A stretch of 8,934 nt of DNA from Verrucomicrobiales bacterium. Lineage in GTDB: Bacteria > Verrucomicrobiota > Verrucomicrobiia > Verrucomicrobiales > DEV007. Within the stretch, counting starts at the first letter, position 1. The number at the start of each line of letters is the position of its first letter. The translations under genes were made by a program, and so were the position numbers. Positions 1-6,012 of the stretch are shown one piece after another. The stretch covers positions 1 through 8,934 of the forward strand of contig NZSO01000006.1 in NCBI GenBank assembly GCA_002696885.1, given 5' to 3'. The notes beneath the pieces are model-generated. The model saw only the letters and a list, made by a program, of their open reading frames with translations, did not search any database and was not told the DNA's origin.

Positions 1-263
1 CCAACTCCTACTGCTAACAACGGGATTAGAAATTGGTCAATAAAAAATGAGTGAAGTATCCGACCTATCTTTGACGTTGGAATCGATAAAAATAAGGGCT
101 GAGTATTTTGTTCATTAAAATAATTTCGTGGGCAGGTAGATGGCAAAATAAAGAGAGCATCTGGGAAATACCTAGGAAATGATTCCAGTAACGCACTTAA
201 TATTACCCAAGAGCCGGATGAATGCATATTATAAAGGCTAATAATGTGACTTTTTCTCTTCAT
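1..263 (-). CDS. Probable GT4-like glycosyltransferase, N-terminal fragment (runs off left edge)
   Basis: An uninterrupted frame of 87 codons starts with ATG at 263-261 and is still open at base 1. The ATG overlaps the TGA of the preceding GT2 gene in an ATGA arrangement, which strongly supports this start and implies translational coupling. The product begins MKRKSHIISLYNMHSSGSW; a basic start, a beta-strand (HIISLYN) and an H-S-S-G-S-W loop follow, then a helix and a second strand (DALFILP). This matches the first Rossmann strand, glycine-containing loop and second strand of GT-B glycosyltransferases, which use nucleotide sugars at the cytoplasmic membrane face. Further on, a hydrophobic helix contains IDQFLIPLL, similar to the E-Q-x-x-x-P helix of many GT4 proteins. 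The catalytic C-terminal half is outside the window, so the family is inferred from the N-terminal pattern and from the neighbours. The reality of the gene is more certain than its GT4 assignment. Confidence 0.72.
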   Translation of the reverse strand, partial: MKRKSHIISLYNMHSSGSWVILSALLESFPRYFPDALFILPSTCPRNYFNEQNTQPLFLSIPTSKIGRILHSFFIDQFLIPLLAVGV

Positions 264-1039
264 CTTTTGGCAAGCTTGAAAAATACTATTTTTAAACAAA
301 CAAAAAACAATGGAATTAATGATGATAGCGTAAGATATGATTTCATCTGACGAGCAAGTTCAATATAGTGTCTGTACTTTGACTTCATAGACAAACCTGA
401 GGCCGTAACTTTTACAAGAGGCAATGGTATGAAGCCAAAATCAGAATTGTCGCACCGAAGTAAATGCTCTGAATCCCCAATTATCGAATATGATGTATCG
501 TAAAGCCCAAACTTTTCAAATAGGCTTCGAGAATATAGTGCGCCAGGATGAGATATAGATAACTTTCCTTTTAAATGTGCCCGACGGGAGTAATATGAGC
601 CCCTAATGGTCACTAAATTAGTGAATGGAGGGGGCGACCGGTCATAGAGATATGATTTACAGCATACAAATGAACACGATCCTGCTAAGGCAAATGAATA
701 CAGAGCTGATAATGAATACTTGCTTGACCAAGCATCATCAGCACCTAAAAAAGATAACCAAGGTGTTGATCCACACGTAACTCCATGATTCCATGCTTCG
801 TAAATTGATGATCCAGGCAACGAAATGATGTCGTCGCATGGCCGTAATATTGAAGATGCTATTTCTAAAGTCAGGTCAGTTGAGCCTCCGTCGACCAATA
901 TGATTTTGAACCCAATATTTTTCTGTTCTAAGCAGGAGGCCAAGCAACCTGAAATAAACTTTTCCTCGTTCAAGGTGGTTATAATAATAGAAATGCATGG
1001 CTCATCTGTTAATGTTTGAGCTTCCCTGCTATTAGCCAT
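260..1039 (-). CDS. Family 2 glycosyltransferase (WcaA-like)
   Basis: This 259-residue protein is a GT-A fold glycosyltransferase of family GT2, predicted to add one sugar from a nucleotide-sugar donor to a lipid-linked repeat unit in the cytoplasm. The usual landmarks appear in order: the first strand and T-x-N-E loop (CISIIITTLNEE, 15-26), DGGSTD at 50-55 for nucleotide binding, IYEAWNHG at 79-86, and the metal-binding acidic pair in LGADD at 98-102. ISHPG (162-166) and the GDSEHLLR block (188-195) carry the acceptor-side H-P and the acidic catalytic position. A hydrophobic stretch near 239-255 ending in basic residues could sit on the membrane. Length is normal for short GT2 proteins of sugar loci. 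The ATG is preceded by GGAG ten bases upstream. Its TGA overlaps the next gene's ATG, while 745 bases separate it from the gene upstream, so it may start its own transcript. The sugar specificity cannot be read. Confidence 0.9.
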   Translation of the reverse strand: MANSREAQTLTDEPCISIIITTLNEEKFISGCLASCLEQKNIGFKIILVDGGSTDLTLEIASSILRPCDDIISLPGSSIYEAWNHGVTCGSTPWLSFLGADDAWSSKYSLSALYSFALAGSCSFVCCKSYLYDRSPPPFTNLVTIRGSYYSRRAHLKGKLSISHPGALYSRSLFEKFGLYDTSYSIIGDSEHLLRCDNSDFGFIPLPLVKVTASGLSMKSKYRHYIELARQMKSYLTLSSLIPLFFVCLKIVFFKLAKR

Positions 1040-1049
1040 TATGTATTGG

Positions 1050-1053
1050 CTCC
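1050..1053 (-). promoter_or_regulatory. Shine-Dalgarno for the GT2 gene
   Basis: On the minus strand GGAG lies ten bases before the ATG at 1039-1037. It is one of only two convincing ribosome-binding sites in the window, and it supports the chosen GT2 start; no competing upstream start was noticed. Confidence 0.5.
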
Positions 1054-1288
1054 GCTAAGTTGCATAAATTCAAAACTGCTTGGCAAAACGTTCATTTGTA
1101 ATATTAACCAGTTTTAGCATCAATTGCCTAAAACTCATACAACTACCCGATTGGATCCTTTTTGCGATCCATTAGCTAATCGACTACTCCAAATCTCCGA
1201 CATACGTTTTGAACCGCTAGCTACTACCCTGCAATACACTTTGCTATTCAGATGCTGACTCGCTTCAGCACTTTCAAACGAGCTAGCT

Positions 1289-1399
1289 TTATTGCCTAAA
1301 CCATGGTGACCTTGCTATCAACCCTAATCCAATGGACTGTGTCGAATAGATAGTCCGAGTAGACTTACTAGTAATTACTCCAATGTCACTCTCGCTCAT
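1289..1399 (-). other. Short ORF of 36 codons inside the gap
   Basis: An ATG at 1399-1397 opens 36 codons ending in TAA at 1291-1289. The product starts MSESDIGVITSKSTRT and contains IGLGLIARSPWF. I recognise no family and saw no convincing ribosome-binding site. It overlaps the cluster of small inverted repeats at 1334-1408. It may be a scrap of a decayed gene or chance; it is recorded because the gap is otherwise unexplained. Confidence 0.12.
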
Positions 1400-1408
1400 A
1401 ATAGAGCG
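1334..1408. repeat. Three consecutive small inverted repeats
   Basis: Reading the plus strand, GGACT (1334-1338) pairs with AGTCC (1352-1356). GAGTA (1357-1361) pairs with TACTC (1376-1380) and encloses the perfect palindrome TTACTAGTAA (1365-1374). CGCTC (1393-1397) pairs with GAGCG (1404-1408) around a six-base loop. Each stem is only about five base pairs, so chance is possible, but the tight head-to-tail packing in 75 bases is suggestive of a structured leader RNA or protein-binding dyads upstream of the GT2 gene. No known riboswitch consensus is recognised. Confidence 0.25.
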
Positions 1409-1600
1409 TAGATTGTATGTTTTAATGCAGTTATCAGTTCTACTTTAAGCAATGGAGTGCTCTTTTTTCAATACGATTTTAGGCCTACTGCTGAGATACA
1501 ACCACGATTAGACTTCCTGGTCAGAACAGAAGACTTAGACTGAGATTACCGGTCTGCTATTTGGCTTAATGCGTGATATTCCTAATTGTTAGTTCAACTT

Positions 1601-1618
1601 TTGAGGATTAAACCTCAA
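1601..1618. repeat. Inverted repeat, six-base-pair stem
   Basis: TTGAGG (1601-1606) and CCTCAA (1613-1618) form a perfect 6-bp stem with a six-base loop. On the minus strand no run of T follows, so an intrinsic terminator is not supported. It overlaps the 3' end of the short open stretch at 1608-1766. Confidence 0.25.
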
Positions 1619-1766
1619 TAAAGATCTGCACAATAAATCTTTTATTATTATGCTTTATTTCTCTTCGCCATGATAATGCCATCATAAGCCCATTATCTAT
1701 ATCCTTGTCTAGGTTGTTGCTTGTGCTTATGAGTCGGTATGACGAACTCAAAAAATCGTTGCGGAT
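1608..1766 (-). pseudogene. Possible gene remnant: short open stretch in the gap
   Basis: A minus-strand frame stays open for 52 codons between a TAA at 1769-1767 and a TAA at 1610-1608. It has no early ATG; a TTG at 1751-1749 would give 47 residues, and tandem ATGs occur at 1685-1680. The translation includes YRLISTSNNL and MALSWRREIKHNNKRF. It is hydrophilic and protein-like by eye, but matches no family I know. It sits just downstream of the GT4 gene in the same orientation. It may be the tail of a decayed gene; an open frame of this length can also arise by chance in AT-rich DNA. Confidence 0.15.
1672..1697. repeat. Inverted repeat, seven-base-pair stem
   Basis: GATAATG (1672-1678) pairs perfectly with CATTATC (1691-1697) around a 12-base loop. 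It lies about 90 bases downstream of the GT4 stop. The stem is AT-rich and no T-run follows on the minus strand, so it is not a standard terminator. Confidence 0.22.
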
Positions 1767-1784
1767 TTAGTTAATGTGATTTGA

Positions 1785-3020
1785 TCATATGAGCATTTTT
1801 TTGTAGAGATCTTGATACTGACGTGCAATGACTACTGCATCAAAACGTGCTACTGCTGCTTTGCGACATTCTGATCGCATTCTTTGATATTGGTCTGCTG
1901 GAAGTCCCAAAATCCATTCGATTCCTTTTGCAAGGTCAAAAGGACGAAAAGCCTCAGCTTTGTACCCAGTTAGCTTGTGATCAATGATGTCTTTGGGGCC
2001 CGTTGCATCAAAACAGACGACTGGGGTACCACAGGCCAATGATTCCACTAAGGTTTTACCAAAAGCTTCCTGCCTTGATGGTGCAACAAAAACATCAGCT
2101 GCAGAATATATAGCTGATAGATATTTGTCATCAGAAATATAGCCAAAAGAGACATTCGGAAGCTTTATCGCACTTATTGCTTCCTGATTGATTTTCCCAA
2201 ATAAGCAAATAAGTATCTCTTTGTCTCTTAGATGTTGTAATGCTACCAATAAAAGATCAAAGCCCTTGTAAAAATCTGTCAAAGAGTATGCTCCCGCAAG
2301 AATTATTCTTTTATGGAGGCCAGGCAACTTGAGTTGTTTTCTCGCTATTTTTATGTCAATAGCTTGAAAACTTTTAATATTTACATTATTTGAAATAGTA
2401 TGAACAGGATTATTTCGGAAGAGATTTGACTTTCTAGCGCACTCAGATATCCATTTGCTTATCCCTACAACAACTACATTTGACTGGATACTGCTTTTCT
2501 TACGATATAAGATCATACGGCTTATATCGTAAGAACAGCTACTTTGCAATTGTGGACATTTGCCGCAATGAGCTTCATATTTCTGGCAACCCATTGAGTA
2601 ATGACAACCACCAGTGAATGGCCACATGTCTCGGATTGTCCATACAATTGGTTTCTCAATCTTACGAAGAATATGAATAGGGACTACCCCATTAATGTAA
2701 TGTAAATGGAGTATGTCAGAAGAATGATATTCAGGTAACACTGTAATATCAACCCCACCAATGCCAGTGTCAAAATCTCTCCGTAGACGGTTTCTATAAA
2801 AGAATAGTGGTAGTAAACCAATTCTGCGTTGGAGACGTAGCCATAGCTTCTTCAATGGTGTATTAGTAATAGTGAATGAGGCCTCAACTTGCGATGATGG
2901 TGCGCCACTGTTTAATAAAATAGAGTTCACACCAAGTTCACGTAGTCCTTGATGAAGCGAAAGGGCACCCTTGGCGGCACCACCATTTAATGAACCAGCA
3001 ACAATATGAAGAACTTTCAT
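1785..3020 (-). CDS. Family 4 glycosyltransferase with Cys-rich acceptor-domain insert
   Basis: This 411-residue protein is a GT-B, retaining GT4 glycosyltransferase, predicted to transfer a sugar from a nucleotide donor during repeat-unit assembly in the cytoplasm. The N-terminal domain opens MKVLHIVAGSLNGGAAKGA (first strand and glycine loop, 1-19), with strand HLHYINGVV at 105-113 and WTIRDMWPFTGGCHY at 127-141. The C-terminal donor domain has PSRQEAFGKTLVE (314-326), giving the EX7E pair E318 and E326, followed by ACGTPVV (329-335). Between the domains lies a cysteine cluster (C139, C145, C152, C155, C162) in the pattern CX5CX6CX2C, seen in a subset of GT4 enzymes related to WcaC of colanic acid synthesis; metal binding is a guess. 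Length is normal. A gap of 119 bases precedes it and no clear Shine-Dalgarno is seen; an AGTTAACT palindrome lies just before the ATG. Sugar specificity is unknown. Confidence 0.92.
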   Translation of the reverse strand: MKVLHIVAGSLNGGAAKGALSLHQGLRELGVNSILLNSGAPSSQVEASFTITNTPLKKLWLRLQRRIGLLPLFFYRNRLRRDFDTGIGGVDITVLPEYHSSDILHLHYINGVVPIHILRKIEKPIVWTIRDMWPFTGGCHYSMGCQKYEAHCGKCPQLQSSCSYDISRMILYRKKSSIQSNVVVVGISKWISECARKSNLFRNNPVHTISNNVNIKSFQAIDIKIARKQLKLPGLHKRIILAGAYSLTDFYKGFDLLLVALQHLRDKEILICLFGKINQEAISAIKLPNVSFGYISDDKYLSAIYSAADVFVAPSRQEAFGKTLVESLACGTPVVCFDATGPKDIIDHKLTGYKAEAFRPFDLAKGIEWILGLPADQYQRMRSECRKAAVARFDAVVIARQYQDLYKKMLI

Positions 3021-3139
3021 TAGTTAACTTAAACTATTAATATAGGGGTTGATTTTTATACTTGTGACACTGCCAGCCTTCCTTATGTTAGTCCACTTAT
3101 CATTAACGGCAATCAAGTGATCGACTATGCTCATTGAAT

Positions 3140-4333
3140 TCACTTAAAATCTGGAAAATTACTGTTATGCCCAATCGTGGAGATAAGTGAATGAACTGTC
3201 GACCACATATCCTTTGATTTCCTTCTTTCGATTGATGCTACATTTCTCAGATTGCTTGACAGCTCCTTCGCATATATAGGATCAGATATTTTGTTAATTA
3301 GAGCTACCAACTCTCGTTTGTCAATACTCAAACTGATTAACCCTTCACTCCATTTATAGTCCTCAAACAATTCCTGATATTTGTGGCTCCATCCTGTGCC
3401 GATAGTAGGTATTCCTTGGCTGAGTCCACTAACCAGACTATGAAAACGACTACCAATCAAAAGTTTTGAACACCCAATTATTCCTTTAATAACCAGCGGA
3501 TCATCCTCGTTCACGATTGCTACATCAAGACCTGAGTTGATAATTTGATTTGCCAACATAAGATCATTGCTTTCATGGATTAAGATAAAAGGCTTAGAAT
3601 TAATTCTAAGCAAATGCTCTATTATATACTTCATGAATTCTATATAAGTACCAGCCGACTCTGAAGTCTTGTCAATCATTCTTGTGTTCGGAACAATACA
3701 TACTTGGTGGACGTCAGGATTAAAGTAGGAGGGAATAATACCCTTCATCAAGTTTGTAAAATCGGGCGCTAACCATACATTCTCTTGATTTGGAAGAAGA
3801 TTATAAAGAGATGCTCTCGATACTTTATCTCTCGCGAATATTAAATCGCTACTCATCAAAACATCTGCCATATGCCGCTTAATTTCAGCTGTATCAAAAG
3901 GACCGAAGGCCTGCGGCAGCAGTACTATACGAGTACCATTGCTTCTACATCGTCTAATTTTGTCTCTCAATTGCTTGGTCGGCTCATTACCCCACTGACT
4001 TGTATAAGCAAAACCAGCAGCATCTATTAAAAGATCAATATCCCTCTCTAATACAAGTCCAAATCTTCGCAAGATTCTTCCTGGTATCACATTAAACAAC
4101 CAACTCAAGTCAATACCTTTAACCACAAGGTGTGCTTTGGGCATTGCTCCAATCTTAACAACTTCTTCGAACGGTTGTTCGCCATTAATATCTGTTGTCT
4201 CCATTATTATCGTCGCGTCTGGATACAACTCTCTAATTTCTGATACTACTGAAAGCAGCATTAGCTGGGCACCCTTATTAATAAAGCCTGCTTTCTGTAT
4301 CTCTATAACCAGTGAAGGATGGTGCAATTTCAT
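3140..4333 (-). CDS. Polysaccharide pyruvyl transferase family protein (WcaK/CsaB-like)
   Basis: This 397-residue protein belongs to the polysaccharide pyruvyl transferase family, whose characterised members (CsaB, WcaK/AmsJ, yeast Pvg1) attach a pyruvate ketal from phosphoenolpyruvate to a sugar, making it acidic. Landmarks are the start strand and NKGAQLML (19-26), in the position of the usual N-x-G-D/A loop; DLLIDAAGFAY (100-110); LLPQAFGPF (138-146); SSDLIFARD (161-169); and LAPDFTNLM (188-196). The C-terminal block GSRFHSLVSGLSQGIPTIG (294-312) continues into TGWSHKY (313-319). R296 and H298 match the conserved R-x-H that lines the active site of Pvg1. Length is typical. Some members of this family are not proven pyruvyl transferases, so the reaction is inferred. 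It lies between a methyltransferase and glycosyltransferases and has its own 203-base upstream gap. The start has no clear Shine-Dalgarno. Confidence 0.9.
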   Translation of the reverse strand: MKLHHPSLVIEIQKAGFINKGAQLMLLSVVSEIRELYPDATIIMETTDINGEQPFEEVVKIGAMPKAHLVVKGIDLSWLFNVIPGRILRRFGLVLERDIDLLIDAAGFAYTSQWGNEPTKQLRDKIRRCRSNGTRIVLLPQAFGPFDTAEIKRHMADVLMSSDLIFARDKVSRASLYNLLPNQENVWLAPDFTNLMKGIIPSYFNPDVHQVCIVPNTRMIDKTSESAGTYIEFMKYIIEHLLRINSKPFILIHESNDLMLANQIINSGLDVAIVNEDDPLVIKGIIGCSKLLIGSRFHSLVSGLSQGIPTIGTGWSHKYQELFEDYKWSEGLISLSIDKRELVALINKISDPIYAKELSSNLRNVASIERRKSKDMWSTVHSLISTIGHNSNFPDFK

Positions 4334-4400
4334 CTAATCAGCGAGGTGATAATGTTAGTCTTGAAAGCACACTTGCAATGTAAGCGATTCATCAAAGTAA

Positions 4401-4431
4401 CTTATAAAATAATCCCCAAGACTATTTGCAA
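4401..4431 (-). promoter_or_regulatory. Weak sigma-70-like promoter candidate
   Basis: On the minus strand TTGCAA (4431-4426; 4 of 6 bases match the -35 consensus) and TATAAG (4406-4401; 5 of 6 match the -10 consensus) are spaced by 19 bases. This would give a leader of about 60 bases to the pyruvyl transferase ATG. The spacer is longer than the optimal 17, so this is only a candidate in the 203-base gap 4334-4536. Confidence 0.2.
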
Positions 4432-4480
4432 TTACCTTAGCACACAAATTTACAAGTCATTGATTGGCTTTGCTCGCAAA

Positions 4481-4514
4481 TAAACAATAAAATGCCTGTA
4501 TTTGCTACTCAGGC
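4481..4514 (-). terminator. Weak intrinsic terminator candidate after the fusion gene
   Basis: On the minus strand, about 20 bases after the TAG of the 475-residue gene, GCCTG (4514-4510) pairs with CAGGC (4498-4494) around an 11-base loop. The T-rich but interrupted stretch ATTTTATTGTTTA follows. The stem is short and the tract is broken by A and G, so termination may be partial. It fits the following 203-base gap and would separate the upstream genes from the pyruvyl transferase. Confidence 0.3.
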
Positions 4515-4536
4515 GAAGCATCTATTTGACTAATAC

Positions 4537-5964
4537 CTATTTAAGGCAGCCAACATATAAAATGTAGTTATCATCAATCTGCTCTTTTTTCAAAAGAACA
4601 AATCTTTCTACAAAAGAGGCCTCAAACCATTCAACATTGTACCAGGATGGTATATTTACATCTGATCCACGAAGCCATAATCCTTTAGGCATAAACTCAA
4701 CAACAATATACTTGTTCGTATATTTTGCAAGTTCATCCAGAACAAATTCAAGTGAATAGCCTTGAGTAAGGAGTAAATGGTGTAGTAATGCAAGGCAGAC
4801 AACTAAGTCCGATTGAAAGCGTTGTGATGGCAGTGGCTGACCGAGTTTAAGTAGAGGAGAAAACGCGTTATAGTGAACATATACTAATTGGCTTTTCCTA
4901 TCATTTATTGCACATTTTTCGTGATAACCCATATCAATAGCATTCTGATCTAAATCCTGACAAATTACTTTGCTGATATTTGTTTGGGAGATTAGAAGTT
5001 CCGAGAAAAGCCCCTTGTTTCCGGCAATATCAATACACTCTTTGACATTGGGACAGTATTTATTTATTTGTTGAATAATTGCTTTAAAACGTTCGCGCTT
5101 GAGTGTTAAATTCTTATGATAGTCGGACCATATTGTAGTATTACTATGTCGATCAATATTACTAACTAGATCAGCAAACCTTTTTAAATCAAGATTTTTT
5201 CTATTCAAGCTATCACTCCTCTTAATTAGAGCATTTACAATGAATGAAACAATTGGAAGTTTTTTATTACTCAAGGTACTTCTCATACGATCACTAACAG
5301 TCACTTGATATGTTGCATGCCTTAGTTTTATCAGTTTATTTATTAGCGTTGCTGGCAGTTTCTTCAGCAGTCTGTATTTATAGGTATAAAAATCATATGT
5401 AGCCATTAAATTTCCAGAGAATATTAGCATCTTGCCAATATAATCATTGCCCTCACTCCAGATAAATAACGGATAATAATAACAACGTAGAAATTCTAAA
5501 TATGGCTTCCACCCTGTAGTTTCAGAAATATCAGGATAAAAACTTCCAAGATCAACATACTTTGGATTTATACCGTCAAATAGAATATTTAATGAGTGGC
5601 AATCTTTCATGTTGTATCCAAACTTTCTAGCTATTAATGCCACTTTCAGCACCACCAGCGCTGCATTTTGAAGCATTGAAAATGTCCATTCCTGTGGATA
5701 TACAATCGGATGAATGGTATCGTGCTTAATAACTAATTGAAAATTACCAATAGAATATTCTGTAAACTTGCTGTTTGGAAATAGATTAGCCTCGACTAGT
5801 TCTTCTATTAGACCACATCTAAACATGTCTTTCACTAAATCTTCTTTGTCTGGATAAATAGCCCTGTAAACTTCATCATGGTAATAGAAAACCTTCCCAA
5901 TATCATCTTTATTTTTAAGCTGAGCCCAAGAAACTTCAGCAATTGGGATCTCATTAATATTCAT
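4537..5964 (-). CDS. Kinase-like domain fused to class I SAM-dependent methyltransferase
   Basis: This 475-residue protein has two parts. Residues 1-170 carry a block YPQEWTFSMLQNAAL (89-103), then MKDCHSLNILF (119-129) and YVDLGSF (136-142). D121 and N126 are five residues apart and D138-L-G140 follows; this copies the DxxxxN catalytic loop and DFG motif of protein-kinase-like folds. A possible ATP-binding lysine is K80 (LVIKHD), unproven. Residues about 280-475 form a methyltransferase: motif I DIAGNKG (312-318), acidic end of strand 2 at D337 (ICQDLD), strand 4 DLVVCLALLHH (386-396), and VVEFMPKG (421-428). Related fused proteins are generally annotated simply as SAM-dependent methyltransferases. 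It could methylate a sugar, glycan end or phosphate, and the first half could phosphorylate or bind the same substrate; both are inference. It starts 48 bases after the FrhB-like gene with no clear Shine-Dalgarno. Confidence 0.82.
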   Translation of the reverse strand: MNINEIPIAEVSWAQLKNKDDIGKVFYYHDEVYRAIYPDKEDLVKDMFRCGLIEELVEANLFPNSKFTEYSIGNFQLVIKHDTIHPIVYPQEWTFSMLQNAALVVLKVALIARKFGYNMKDCHSLNILFDGINPKYVDLGSFYPDISETTGWKPYLEFLRCYYYPLFIWSEGNDYIGKMLIFSGNLMATYDFYTYKYRLLKKLPATLINKLIKLRHATYQVTVSDRMRSTLSNKKLPIVSFIVNALIKRSDSLNRKNLDLKRFADLVSNIDRHSNTTIWSDYHKNLTLKRERFKAIIQQINKYCPNVKECIDIAGNKGLFSELLISQTNISKVICQDLDQNAIDMGYHEKCAINDRKSQLVYVHYNAFSPLLKLGQPLPSQRFQSDLVVCLALLHHLLLTQGYSLEFVLDELAKYTNKYIVVEFMPKGLWLRGSDVNIPSWYNVEWFEASFVERFVLLKKEQIDDNYILYVGCLK

Positions 5965-6012
5965 TGTAATTGCTGAAAATTGAGCAAGACTGCTTTGAGC
6001 GAAGCTAGATAA

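Larger units (their letters stand above)
1040..1784. other. 745-base gap without a recognisable gene
   Basis: This is by far the longest non-coding stretch of the window. I read the three minus-strand frames and parts of the plus strand and found no protein I recognise. The minus strand, which all neighbours use, holds short open stretches in different frames, notably 1608-1766 and 1289-1399, separated by many stops. There are several small inverted repeats: 1153-1170, 1334-1356, 1357-1380, 1393-1408, 1601-1618 and 1672-1697. It could be a decayed gene, a long leader for the GT2/GT4 pair, or a non-coding RNA region; the sequence alone does not decide. No transposase motif and no insertion-sequence ends were seen. 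Confidence 0.6.

Noticed and set aside
1153..1170. GGATC/GATCC inverted repeat with an eight-base loop, about 110 bases upstream of the GT2 start.
   Set aside because: A five-base-pair stem with no T-run on the minus strand; expected by chance in a gap of this size.
1211..1235. JUMPstart/ops-like sequence on the minus strand upstream of the GT2 gene (GGGTAGTAGCTAGCGG).
   Set aside because: It only partly resembles the ops element GGCGGTAG used by RfaH; the core is interrupted and the wider JUMPstart context is missing.
1040..1784. Insertion sequence or CRISPR array in the long gap.
   Set aside because: No regularly spaced direct repeats, terminal inverted repeats or transposase motifs were seen.
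3032..3060. TATA-like hexamers (TATATT, TATAAA on the minus strand) in the 119-base gap before the GT4 gene.
   Set aside because: No acceptable -35 hexamer lies at 16-18 bases from either, so a promoter cannot be supported.
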